Shown: positions 23,131 through 33,554 of the stretch, in pieces
Layout: each line of letters starts with the position of its first letter
Position numbering within the stretch: the first letter of the stretch is position 1
Assembly: GCA_003254905.1 (NCBI GenBank)
Contig: QANU01107126.1
Location: 441,979 to 505,978, forward strand
Reading direction: 5' to 3'
DNA length: 64,000 nt
Source: Nissolia schottii
Taxonomy: Eukaryota; Streptophyta; Magnoliopsida; Fabales; Fabaceae
Position numbers and translations under genes: made by a program
The notes under the pieces: generated by a model
Told to the model about the DNA's origin: nothing
Seen by the model: only the letters and a program-made list of their open reading frames with translations
The model's database searches: none

Positions 23131-24174
23131 GTATCAGCGCAATAAGTTTCCTTGTCTCTATTGGAGCAAGTATCCTTAGGTAAAATCATGATTGGGTAAA
23201 TGGAATGACTGTCATTTATACATGGCATGATGTTACCTATGGCCTATATGACTGTCATGTCATGTCTAGGATCAGTTAGAAGAGTCAGTCATGTCTAGAG
23301 CAAAGTAAGCATGTCAAGGATAGCTATACCAATTATGTCAGTCATGTCTTCTTTCACTTTTCGTCCTCACACCTAGTCAGCATATGTTAGGAAGTCAAGC
23401 AGGTAGCCATAAGGGTGATTAAGGAAGACCATAGTAGTGCAACGGAAGCATGGTAAGGTCAGAAGAAAGGAAATTATGACATTCGGAGGACCAAATGTCT
23501 TAAGGGTGGTAGACTATAGTGACCCGTAGAAAAAAGAGAGGAAAGACCAAACTGTCATAGCAGTCCTAGCACACTATAACGGTCTTAGTACACTACAGTG
23601 GCTTGGTCGAGGTTTGGCACTACAACGCCCTTAGAGTGCTGCAGTGGTTCGGTAAGAGTGACTTGGAGGGGAATTCAAGTCTCCCCTATAAATAAAACCC
23701 TTCCTTGAGTGCTTTTACTTGCTAATTCACTCAAAGAGCTCTGAAGGTTATGCTTTGAGCGCGAACTTTCTCTCAGTCCTAGTTTTATTTTATTTCTTTG
23801 TTTGTGGGGGAAGAAGTGCCACCACATAGGGTGTAAACGTCATGCCGTTAGCATGTTCTGAGTCAGTCAGCGGTGTTGTTTGAGTTCCTACCAAGCTCAC
23901 AAGTAACGATAATTAGTCTCCAGCAACTCCAAGTGACTGGGATGTTGCTCATGGTCTATTTTAGTTATTATGTTATGTTCATATTTTATAAACATGATTT
24001 AGTTTTATTATTTTCCACGTATTTAGAAAAAATAAAGATTTGTTTTAAGAAAATATTTATGAAATGGTTCTATTGAAACCTTTTACAAAGACATGTTTAT
24101 TTTATTTACAAAAATTAGACTGATCTTCATAAAAGTTTACAAAATTGCTTATGAAGCAGTTTACAAAAGGATTC
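23131..24174 (+). mobile_element. Ty3-type LTR-like fragment
   Basis: After the split primer-binding site comes about 300 bases with no gag, then a U3-like stretch with a TATA box (TATAAATAAAACC, 23687), a likely poly(A) signal (AATAAAG, 24031) and T/A-rich sequence. The arrangement of a promoter and poly(A) signal 350 bases apart suits an LTR. It is only weakly similar to 20940-21499, so it may be the 3' LTR of a collapsed element or a separate one. No coding sequence is present. Confidence 0.45.
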
Positions 24175-25379
24175 TGTCACGCCTTAACTTAGGACGTGAC
24201 TGCACATAGGGCTACTACCCTACGGAAGCTTTGACGTGGCATACTAACATACATGAAATGCATACAAATAAAATAAATAAATAACTTTATTTCAAAAAAT
24301 AGCTAACTTTTTAAAATAACTAACTTCATATAATTGGTTTCAATTCAGCAATACTGAGTTATATGGTGTTTAAAATCATAGCTGAATATAAAATGCTAAA
24401 ATGAGGGATCCTGCCCTAGACATCTGGAGCATATCTAACATGACTCTGATAGACCCCCACTGCAAAGGCAAAGCAGAGCTTACCACTGACGTTGAATCCT
24501 CGCTTCTACTGGATGAGGGGGATGTTCTCACTATCCTCTACTATATCTGAAAAATGATATTGATAGAAGGATGAGTTTGTCATCTCATTGGTGGGTACCT
24601 CAGTACCACACAAATATCATATATTGCATATAGTCATAGCATTTAGATATCCATATACTGAATGATAAATAAAACATAGAAGCTTAAGTAAATCCGAATA
24701 AACTACTCTAAAGTAAATCTGATATGTGTGTAGCGTGTGCCCGCCTCCTAGCAGAAGCGCGAGAGGAGAGATGCCTCTTGATCCTCAATTCAAGGAAACC
24801 TTAGCTCGACCTTGCTTCACTAGGATAAATCTTGGTGGTTCAGGTACACTTAACCCAGATACTTGTGAGAGTGCGCATAGCCTAAACTAAGGAGCCTAGC
24901 GCTTATATAATCTGAGGAGCCTGATACTCAAATCTATCTAATTCTGATCTTATGGGGGTGTTAACCTTGTACTTATTCTAGGTCATCTATCCTAAGATGT
25001 ACTGTTTGTAAAGTCTTTTAGGTGAGCTAGCTTTGTTACCCAATTTATTAGGACCTAAGCCTACTAATTATGACTGGGGTGTCCTAGTTAGTTTAGTCTT
25101 ATTTACTTGACTGGGATCAAGGATTGAGGTCCCATACTTAGGGGAGGATTCCCAGGTAAGAAAAGTGTGTCACATTGTACAACATAAGTATCGAGTCTTG
25201 CCTTGCCAAAACCTGCCCTTAGTTAGGGTCCATTCCTTAACTGGAGTCTTTATTAGGATCTGCTATGAAATCCTAACCAAACAGTTATAAGGGGCATCAT
25301 GCCTATAGTCTTAAGTCTTTACCCTATCAAAACATAAGCATATCATCATCATGTAGTCATGGCAAATACTAACTACTAA

Positions 25380-25416
<37 letters not shown>

Positions 25417-25975
25417 CAAACATGTTATGATGCACAACTGACTCTATTGACAGAACACCAAAGTGGAACCGTCAACATGTCGAGACCTCCACTTACCTGG
25501 AATGTCATGGAACTAAAGAGCATTAAGCAGCATAGTGTTGGCAGCTGGAAAGGACAACAAAAACCACACCATCAGAAACCCATAAGCAAAATATAATTGT
25601 ACGCTCTGCAGTAGCGATCTATTATCGCTACGGCGATCCGGCATTGCCACGACGGTCGTAGACCACCATAGGGTGACCACTACCAAAGTAGCGATGTCGT
25701 GGCCTACTACCTTAGGTCATCCTTAAAAACTACCCCAGGCCATCCTTAAAAGGACTGACTACCTACCTAAGGCGAAGACGCAGGTAGAGAGAGAAAGAAA
25801 TTGAGCAGGAACTCCGTTCTAGAGGGGAGATGAGTCTAAAGCTCTGAGCGTGTTAAAAGGGGGAGAGGGAAACTCTATTTATAGGTGGAGAGGTGGCCAA
25901 AAGGCCAGACCGGGCCCTCCTCTGACCTAAGGGACACAGATTAGGGTTTATGATCAACAGCGGCGGGCTGGAGTA
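24175..25975 (-). mobile_element. Minus-strand LTR, copy A (truncated)
   Basis: Begins TGTCACGCC at 24175, the complement of a GGCGTGACA LTR end. A minus-strand TATA box lies near 25876 (CTCTATTTATAGG on the plus strand). Landmarks such as TTGGCAGCTGGAAAGG and CACACCATCAGAA (25535-25580) recur in copy B at 33640-33690, and CCTAACCAAACAGTT occurs in both (25273 and 26310). The U3 start is missing: homology stops near 25960. Contains an AT run. Confidence 0.6.
25383..25413. repeat. (AT)n microsatellite
   Basis: AT run of about 30 bases inside the minus-strand LTR copy A. Confidence 0.9.
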
Positions 25976-25991
25976 CCCCATATATTGAATC

Positions 25992-26130
25992 ATTGTGGTA
26001 TGCTAAACCCATATATTACTGAAAATACTGTGGGTACGTTGAACCCATATAATACTGAGAATATTGTGGGTACGTTGAACCCGTATGATGCTGAGAATAC
26101 TGCAGGTACGCTAACCTGTATAATACTAAA
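25992..26130. repeat. 39-bp tandem repeat, about 3.5 units
   Basis: Units of the form GTGGGTACGTTGAACCC plus ATATAATACTGAGAATA. Because 39 is a multiple of three, both strands stay open across it and give an artificial 13-residue repeat (GTLNPYNTENIV). Each unit contains GGGT...ACCC, which could pair. It sits at the junction between LTR copies A and B. Confidence 0.85.
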
Positions 26131-26465
26131 GCTATTGGAATGTAAATCCACTGCCCTAGGGTTATTATGCATAACTAATTATGAAATTCTTAGTTAATGT
26201 GAGCTAATATGGTCTACTTGTAATTAATTACCAAAGTTGTTAGGTACTATGCCTAATGATTATGGAAAGCCTGTTATACTATGGTCATATTATAGGAGTT
26301 GCTACTTAAGCCTAACCAAACAGTTCTAAGCATATAATCATACATTTAATTCACAGAGCACATACATAGGTCTCTACTTAGTCCTAACATGTGATTTACT
26401 AAGCATATGAATGATTAATAATCAAATAATAATAATAATCACAACTGACTCAATTAGCGGACCTC
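26131..26465 (-). mobile_element. Minus-strand LTR, copy B, left part
   Basis: Homologous to 25020-25450 of copy A, for example CCTAACCAAACAGTT and ACAACTGACTC. It is cut at ACCTC (26461-26465) by the gag-only element and resumes at 33555. Confidence 0.6.
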
Positions 26466-28091
26466 TGATAAGTGCCCGATTTATGCAAATTTGACCTATC
26501 AAAATGGCACTTATCTATTATGTTTTTTAAAGATTTATCTAATTAATTCCCCTTGTTTTGTAGGTTTCTAATATATTTTGGTAGATGGATGTAAGTGTAA
26601 TTTATTAAGGAATAATCCCATAAAGAATGGAAGAAGAAGGGCAGAATTGGAAAAGAACTTGAAAAGAAGATTCTGGCGACAGGACAGCTCAGCGATGCGC
26701 ACAGAATCGCTCAGCGAACAAAGGATAATCGCTTAGCGGTACATACCTTATCGCTCAACGAACTTAAGTCGGCAAGCCACTTGCACCGGCGCCATCATTG
26801 AGCCAGCTGGAGCCAGCCAATAGCCGCGTACCACGTCAGCGCCGCCTTGCAAAAAGCTGCCGAGCATTTAATGAAGACGCGTACAAGAATGATCGCTCAG
26901 CGATAAAGCGCCGCCGCCCAGCGATTAAGTGTTTATCGCTTAGCGAAGAAACCAAAACCGCTGAGCGACAGACCCCAAATTTTGCCTATAAATAGAGGAG
27001 GCCGAGACCACTTCATGCCATCCATCCATTCCCCCTCCAAACACTATTCTTCTTCATTTATTTTGTACTTTAAAAGCTTAGTTTAGTCTAGGTTAGGTTA
27101 GGAACAAAGACGAGGCTTGCGAAGGAGCCGGAGATCAAGGAAGCTTGGCGAAGCCATGGCCATGACGGCGTGAACACGTGTCATGGTAAGTGCCTAAACC
27201 TTGCCTCCGAGATTCTCTTGTAAGATGGGTTCCTAACCCTCTTTTTGTTGGGATTTTGATTACCATTGTAGTTTGCTTGTATCCATGTAACTTTTATATA
27301 TGAATCTATCCTTTTTCTTATGATTTGCTTGAATGATTTCATGCCTAATGCTAGTTTTGCTTAGTGTTTTGATTCTTGATTTGGGATTTATTTACATGAA
27401 CGAAAGTTATGTTAATTAGGTCATAACCAAATTAAAATCAATAATGCTATGCTTAACTAGAACCTAGACTTGAACGTTGTGAACGAAAGTTACAATCATT
27501 AGAGTCTGACCTAAATCATTTCATCTAACCAATATTGCCGTAACTGGAATAAAGGTTAGCCGTTTTAACATCTGGATTAATGCTGGCATACCTTGTTAAG
27601 CTAGTGTGCGAAAGTGACAGTTTAACAAGGGAAACCTGTGATCTTGTCATGCGCGAAAGTGATGACAAGTTAAGAACTGATGGCGGGCAATCAAACGATA
27701 GTTCTATGTAATAAGTAACTGGATGCATGAAACTATAATGTGATTGAAATTCCCAACAAGCTCCGGAACTACCTCTAATTTGTTTCCTATTTTATTTTCC
27801 TGTCTTTTATTTATTTAGTCTATTTAAATATAAATCAAATCACAAATCTTTCACCTCATTGTTTAATTAAATGAACTCAAGAATGGTATTTTACAACTCC
27901 CTGTGGGATCGACCATACCCTATACTGCAATTGGATTCCTTTTGGAATCTGAAAGCCGTAAAGTAGGTATGTATATAAATATTTAATTTGAACGACAAAA
28001 GCGCATAGAAGCTTTCAACGAGCTTGGCATGGTTGTGACAAAACCTAAGCCGTGTCAAGATCCGAGAAAGTGGTTAAAAAGGCTTTCATCA
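26466..28091 (+). repeat. 5' LTR of the gag-only element
   Basis: 1,626 bases, TGATAAGTGCCC ... CTTTCATCA. TATA box at 26987 (TATAAATAGAGG). CGCTCAGCG-type near-palindromes at 26685-26765 and 26898-26970. R/U5 stem-loops at 27406-27669. It aligns along most of its length with the 3' LTR, but that copy has about 190 extra bases in U3. Confidence 0.92.
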
Positions 28092-28095
28092 AATT

Positions 28096-28112
28096 TGGCG
28101 CCGTTGCCGGGG
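28096..28112 (+). other. Primer-binding site for tRNA-Asp
   Basis: TGGCGCCGTTGCCGGGG, four bases after the LTR end, is the perfect complement of the 3' end of plant tRNA-Asp (CCCCGGCAACGGCGCCA). This primer is typical of Athila-type and related plant Ty3 elements. Confidence 0.93.
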
Positions 28113-28268
28113 AGTTGCGTCAAAAATACATTGCTTGAGTTTTGTTTAGTTAAACAATTGTGAATATTTGTAAAATATTGTGTAGTCTTTATTTTCATTA
28201 GTTTATATTATGTTATTTTATAAACTCTTGTTTAATCTTATTTGGCTAGTATGAATTTTTCTTAGCAA

Positions 28269-29714
28269 TTGCGAGGTAAGACTTCGAAAGAACCATTGTT
28301 ATTTGATCCAGAAATTGAAGCTACTTCCAGAAAGAATAGGAAAAAGAAGAAAACTCAACTAGCCAAGCAGAGAGAGGAACAAGAAACAACTTCATCAACA
28401 AATTCTTCAACCAATCAAGAAGAAACCATGGCCGACAATACTGGAGCTGGTGGAGCTGGCGCCGACACAGGAGCCAGTGATAATAGGGGATTTGTTAATT
28501 TTACCCCTAGAAATATTATTCGCATGAGCAGAACCACGGGAGCTCAAAGACAACCTCAGATGCAACCTGGTTTGGTTCAATTGTTATATGCTAATCCTTT
28601 TGCAGGTTTGGATCATGAGGATCCATATGCTCATCTAACAAAATTCTATGAACTCTGTGGGACCGCGAGAATGTCTGAGGCCGACGAAGAATCAATCTTT
28701 TTAAGGATGTTTCCCCTGACCTTGATTGGAAAAGCAAAGGAGTGGTTGCTTGATCAGCCACAAAATATCTTGTCAAATTGGGATCAGTTGGAAGAAAAGT
28801 TTTGTGCCAGGTACTTTTCTCAGTCTAAATTTATGGATTTGAAAACTGCGATTGCTACATTTGTGCATGCTCCAGGAGAAAGTCTCTGTGAAGCCTGGGA
28901 ACGCTACAAATCCATGTTGAGAAAGTGCCCGAACCATGGGTTCGATGCGCGTACACAAATCCACCTCTTTAGGAACGGACTCCAACAACAACACAAACTG
29001 ATGCTGGATGCTGCCGCCGATGGACAAATCATGTCCAAGACACCGGAGGATGCCGTTTCCATTATTGATTCCATGGCTTTGACGGACCAACAAGGCCAGC
29101 ACAACAGAGTTCCTAGGAGAGGAGGAGTGCTTGAGCTGGGACCCAACGATGCCATTCTTGCCCAACAAAAGCAACTCCAACAACAGGTGGACGAGTTGAA
29201 AAAAGCCATGAACGAGTTGCCAAAACAAATAAGAGAAGCACGCGATGCAAAAAGGCAACAGGTATTTTTCTGTGAAATTTGTAATGGCGATCACCCGTCC
29301 AATGTTTGTCATTTCAGGGAAGAGGAGGTTCACTTCCTTGAAAACCAGCCACGGCCACCCTATCAAAACAATTTCCAAAGGGGGCCGAATCAAAATTTTA
29401 ATCAGCCATGGAGGCAAGAAGCTGGACCATCATTCCGAGCCCCGCAACAGCCGTACCAACCACCCCGCCCATATCAGAACCAACCACCCGTGCACTCAAG
29501 TTCCAAAATAGAGGAAACGTTCAATCAATTTATGCAACAATCAATGATGAATCAAAAGAATAACGAAGCCTCTATTAGGAACTTGGAGACACAATTAGGA
29601 CAGTTGGCTACTGATATAGCGGAGCTGAAAAAGAAAAGATTTACGGCTAATCCGGAGCTGAATCCCAAGGACTCTTGCCATGGGAGAAAGGTTGATGATG
29701 AGGAGGAGAGCTAA
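28269..29714 (+). CDS. gag: Retrotransposon gag protein
   Basis: Structural capsid protein that would package the element's RNA in virus-like particles in the cytoplasm. The open frame is 482 codons from a TTG at 28269 (a stop precedes it), 428 residues if the first ATG in good context (ACCATGG, 28428) is used; the original start may have been an ATG now changed to TTG. Visible parts: a basic N terminus (RKNRKKKK); the gag core from about residue 105 (NPFAGLDHEDPYAHLTKFYE, FPLTLIGKAKEWL, EAWERYKSMLRKCPNHGF) to 235; MSKTPEDA; a glutamine/lysine coiled coil near 295-330; a zinc knuckle at about 335, CEICNGDHPSNVC, spaced CX2CX3HX4C instead of the retroviral CX2CX4HX4C; then a proline/glutamine/asparagine-rich tail. 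It is uninterrupted, unlike every other retroelement frame here, so insertion is fairly recent or coding is under constraint. No protease follows. Opposite-strand frames are shadows. Confidence 0.9.
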   Translation: MRGKTSKEPLLFDPEIEATSRKNRKKKKTQLAKQREEQETTSSTNSSTNQEETMADNTGAGGAGADTGASDNRGFVNFTPRNIIRMSRTTGAQRQPQMQPGLVQLLYANPFAGLDHEDPYAHLTKFYELCGTARMSEADEESIFLRMFPLTLIGKAKEWLLDQPQNILSNWDQLEEKFCARYFSQSKFMDLKTAIATFVHAPGESLCEAWERYKSMLRKCPNHGFDARTQIHLFRNGLQQQHKLMLDAAADGQIMSKTPEDAVSIIDSMALTDQQGQHNRVPRRGGVLELGPNDAILAQQKQLQQQVDELKKAMNELPKQIREARDAKRQQVFFCEICNGDHPSNVCHFREEEVHFLENQPRPPYQNNFQRGPNQNFNQPWRQEAGPSFRAPQQPYQPPRPYQNQPPVHSSSKIEETFNQFMQQSMMNQKNNEASIRNLETQLGQLATDIAELKKKRFTANPELNPKDSCHGRKVDDEEES

Positions 29715-30123
29715 AAAGAAAAATGCGTCGGGCTAACGACGTTAAACAAAGCGCTGTCTGGAAGGCAATCCAGAAATTTGTAAGTTTTTATTATTATTTA
29801 GTAGTTTATTTATTTTGTAGGTTAATTAATTTAAGGTGTTAAGAATAGTTTTATAAAATATGGTGAAAAAGAAAGGTTTTCTTAAATCATGTAATTAGGA
29901 TTGAAACTCGAAAGTGCTAATCTTTTTCAATTAAGCTTAAATTGAAGCACTTTGATTTCAAACTTAATCACTGATTTTCGACCTTTACACTTGTTTTAAA
30001 AAGGTGCACATGCTTAAACTGGTAATAGGATTCTTATTTGTTAAAGAAATGAAAATAAATTCTTAAGAAAAGAATCTTTTCAAAAAGCACCTTAAAATGT
30101 TTATTTTGGATCTATAAATCATT

Positions 30124-30208
30124 GTGGGAAATTCTGTCCACACAAGTGGGAACTTCTGTCCACTGAAGCGGGAAGTTCTGTCCGCAAATTGTAGGAAATT
30201 CTGTCTAC
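30124..30208 (+). repeat. Four tandem 22-bp hairpins with compensatory changes
   Basis: Units at 30124-30141 (GTGGGAAATTCTGTCCAC), 30146-30163 (GTGGGAACTTCTGTCCAC), 30168-30185 (GCGGGAAGTTCTGTCCGC) and 30191-30208 (GTAGGAAATTCTGTCTAC). Each closes with a 4-bp stem, and stem positions 2/17 and 3/16 vary together (T-A to C-G; G-C to A-T), so pairing is kept while sequence changes. Confidence 0.85.
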
Positions 30209-31727
30209 AACAAGGATTCAAAATAAAACATGATCTCTCTAACGCTACTTGGAAGAAAGGAAGTTTTCTTTGATTGTTTTTGCAGGCCGGAGAACAACCA
30301 CTGAAGATTCCTAACAACAACAAAAGAGAGACACACTTCTAGAGGATGAAGAGCATGATTCCTAAGAAGGATGAGCCTCTATCTCCTCAACAACAGTGAA
30401 GCAAGATGAAGTAGCTTGGATAAAACGAAAAGAAGCTACATCACTGAGGCTACTTCAAAGAAATTCACCATAACAGGGAGCACTTTAATTTTCTAGCACC
30501 TTAATTAATTAATTTCCTTATTAGTTTAATATATGCTTAAGACTTGTTTGTTTAAAAACAAAGTAGTAGTTTATTTTACTTGGTTTGATGCATGAACATA
30601 ATACATCATGAATTGAACTGTTTCAATATCTATACTAGACTTGTGAATACATACATAGTTACCATGCACATGTTCATATGCATTTTTGCTTGTTTGCATA
30701 AGCATAACCTTGAAAATGTTTTTAAATCAAGGAAATAAACCCTAAACCGAGTAAGGGAGTGAGCCAAACACTTAAGTGAGAAAGAGAGAATCACCATTGT
30801 TTTACACAATTGAATTTGTTTGAGTCTCTAAATTTGATAATTGTATGGAAATAATAGGAGATGATCAAGGCATTTTGTTCTTTAGAATTTAAACCCCATT
30901 TGGCCAAATAAAGCCAACCCTTAATTAGGAACATCCTTTGTTACCCCAGTTGAGCCTAACATAAGAAAATTTTGTTCATTAATCCCCGAACCTAAAAAGA
31001 AAGACAATGTTATCCCTTAATATCCGAAATTAAGAGAGCATTTAAAATTGGATTATGTGCAAAAATCCAAGTCAGGGGGAGATAAGGGTGAGCCAAAGTG
31101 GAAGAAACAAAAGATGAAAAGAACAAAAGCAAGAAGAAAAAAAGAACACATTCTATCCCAAAACAAAAAGAAGAAAAAGAAAAAGGGATAGAAGACAAAA
31201 GAAAATCAAGGAGAAAAAGGGTTGAACAAGAAAAAAGGGAAATTGTTGAAAAAGAAAAAAAGGGACAACAAAGGAGTTGGTTTTCATTGCTCTCTTAATT
31301 TGGAAAATTTGCATATCCAGAAAAACCAATGTTCTTTGTAGCCTAGCCCCATTACAACCCTTTAAAGTCCTTTGTGATCCTTGCATGACCATACTATGCA
31401 TTGAATGATGAGACAGGTAACAAATTTACATTGTTGTGATTCAATGGTGATATAGAGCAAAAACACTCACCCTAAATTGGTCCACTGACCATAGTGTGCA
31501 TAAAGATAATTTCCTTGGTGGAAAAGACATTGGATAGTGTGATTTGCTTATGCTATTCAAGTAATTGTGCATTTGACTTGTTCAGGTTCTTTTATGTTTC
31601 ACATGGTCTAAAGCTTAAACTGTTTGAAACATTTCAATTCATTGCATTAACCGATTGTTCATAAGCATTAATCTCTTGTAAAATAATTCTACTACCTCTT
31701 GTTTGAGGACAAACAAGGTCTTAAGTC

Positions 31728-31735
31728 AGGGGGAG
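31728..31735 (+). other. Polypurine tract
   Basis: AGGGGGAG directly before the 3' LTR start TGATAAGTGCCC. Primes plus-strand DNA synthesis in LTR elements. Confidence 0.85.
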
Positions 31736-33549
31736 TGATAAGTGCCCAAAATACACAATTTTCATCATTCAAAATGGCACTTATTCTCACATATTTTAAA
31801 GAATTATCTAATTAAATCTCTATGTTTTGTAGGTTTTAAATATGTTTTGATAAAAGGATGCAAGCATAATTTATTGAAGAATAATCCCATGAAGAAGGGA
31901 AGAAAAGGGCAGAATTGGAAAAGAGCTTAAAGAGAAGATTCTGGACGAGGCACTGCTCAGCGAGGAACCACACATCGCTCAGCACTAAAGAGTAAATCGC
32001 TCAGCCGTACAACACTTACCGCTCAGCGAACTTAAGTCGGCAAGCCACTTGCACCGGCGCCATCATTGAGCCAGCTGGAGCCAGCCTGGAACCGCGTGCC
32101 ACGTCACCGCCGCCCTGTAATAGCTGCCGGAGCATTTATGATGCCACGTAAGAGATAAGCCGCTCAGCGAGCAAGAACATATCGCTCAGCGATAAGAGCA
32201 GTCCTGGTAAAAAGCATAGAGAAAAAGGGATAGGAGCCGCCCTGCGCAACAGTTAGTAAAATCGCGATAAATTGAGCTACAGATATCAGATTAAGGTGGT
32301 TCAAATTGCTACTTAAAGCTAAGAGAAAGATCTACAACTTTTTAGTTGGGGTCATTTTATGATTAAGGTCGCTGAGCGAATCTTAACTCACCGCTGAGCG
32401 ACCCCTCCAATCCGCTGAGCGAAAATGGACGATTTTGGCCTATAAATAGGGGGGCCGAGGCATTTTAAAGGCATCTCTCATCCAACCTTCCCCTTCACCA
32501 AAAACACCATTCTTCTTCATTTTTTTTGTACTTTTAAAGCTTAGTTTAGTTTAGGTTAGGTTAGGAACAAAGACGAGGCTTGTGAAGGAGCCGGAGATCG
32601 AGGAAGCTTGGCGAAGCCATGGCCATGACGGCGTGAGCACGTGTCATGGTAAGTGCCTAAACCTTGCCTCCGAGATTCTCTTGTAAGATGGGTTCCTAAC
32701 CCTCTTTTTGTTGGGATTTTGATTACTATTGTAGTTTGCTTGTATCCATGTAACTATTACATATGAATCTATCTTTTTCTTATGATTTGCTTGAATGATT
32801 TCATGCCTAATGCTAGTTTTGTTTAGTGTTTTGATTCTTGATTTGGGACTTATTTACATGAACGAAAGTTATGCTAATTAGGTCATAACCAAATTAAAAT
32901 CAATAATGCTATGCTTAACTAGAACCTAGACTTGAACGTTGTGAACGAAAGTTACAATCATTAGAGTCTGACCTAAATCATTTCATCTAACCTTGTTGCC
33001 GTAACTGGAATAAAGGTTAGCCATTTTAACATCTGGATTAATGCTGGCGTACCTTGTTAAGCTAGTGTGCGAAAGTGACAGTTTAACAAGGGAAACCTGT
33101 GATCTTGTCATGCGCGAAAGTGATGACAAGTTAAGAACTGGTGGCGGGCAATCAAACGATAGTTCTATGTAATAAGTAACTGGATGCATGAAACTATAAT
33201 GTGATTAAAATTCCCAACAAGCTCCGGAACTACCTCTGATTTGTTTCCTATTTTATTTTCCTGTCTTTTATTTATTTAGTCTATTTAAATATAAATCAAT
33301 TCACAAATCTTTCACCTCATTGTTTAATTAAATGAACTCAAGAATGGTATTTTACAACTCCCTGTGGGATCGACCATACCCTATACTGCAATTGGATTCC
33401 TTTTGGAATCTGAAAGCCGTAAAGTAGGTATGTATGTAAATTTAATTTGAACGACAAAAGCGCATAGAAGCTTTCAACGAGCTTGGCATGGTTGTGACAA
33501 ACCAAAGCCGTGTCAAGATCCGAGAAAGTGGTTAATAAGGCTTTCATCA
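31736..33549 (+). repeat. 3' LTR of the gag-only element
   Basis: 1,814 bases, same ends as the 5' LTR. TATA box at 32441. From about 32520 it is nearly identical to the 5' LTR. Between about 32155 and 32420 it differs strongly: extra sequence lies between CGCTCAGCG-type motifs (32160-32190) and the motifs just before the TATA box (32370-32420). Confidence 0.92.
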
Positions 33550-33554
33550 ACCTC

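Larger units (their letters stand above)
29715..31735 (+). other. Non-coding post-gag region of the gag-only element
   Basis: About 2 kb with no pol motif. It contains four tandem hairpins (30124-30208), a purine-rich A/G stretch (31096-31270) that gives spurious lysine-rich and, in reverse, phenylalanine-rich frames, and a conserved 3' end (CTCTTGTTTGAGGACAAACAAGG, given here only by position 31697-31719) leading into the polypurine tract. The TTGAGGACAA block also precedes the LTR at 56120, so it is shared by related elements and may matter for packaging or priming. Confidence 0.75.
26466..33549 (+). mobile_element. Complete gag-only LTR retrotransposon (TR-GAG-like)
   Basis: Full element of 7,084 bases with exact duplication ACCTC (26461-26465, 33550-33554), two homologous LTRs, a tRNA-Asp primer-binding site, one long gag frame and a polypurine tract. 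The 3.6-kb internal region has room for gag only: between gag's stop (29714) and the 3' LTR (31736) no protease, RT, RNase H or integrase motif is visible. That architecture matches the published TR-GAG class (terminal-repeat retrotransposons with a GAG domain), which rely on a partner for reverse transcription. The gag and primer-binding site point to an Athila/Tat-branch Ty3 ancestor. It is inserted in a minus-strand LTR. Confidence 0.9.

Noticed and set aside
25985-26197. Repeat protein with 13-residue units
   Set aside because: A 39-bp tandem DNA repeat is open in several frames; no start context or homologs, and it lies within LTR debris.
28773-29417. 214-residue minus-strand frame opposite gag
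   Set aside because: A shadow of the gag coding frame; no domain, and the gag reading explains codon use.
31096-31298. Lysine/glutamate-rich small protein
   Set aside because: Arises from an A/G-rich low-complexity stretch in the post-gag region; not conserved-looking and without context.
22562-33189. 66-68-residue minus-strand frame kept in three LTR copies (22562-22768, 27525-27728, 32983-33189)
   Set aside because: The copies are simply homologous LTR sequence over R/U5 hairpins; the frame has no recognisable domain and is not kept in the diverged 33912 LTR.
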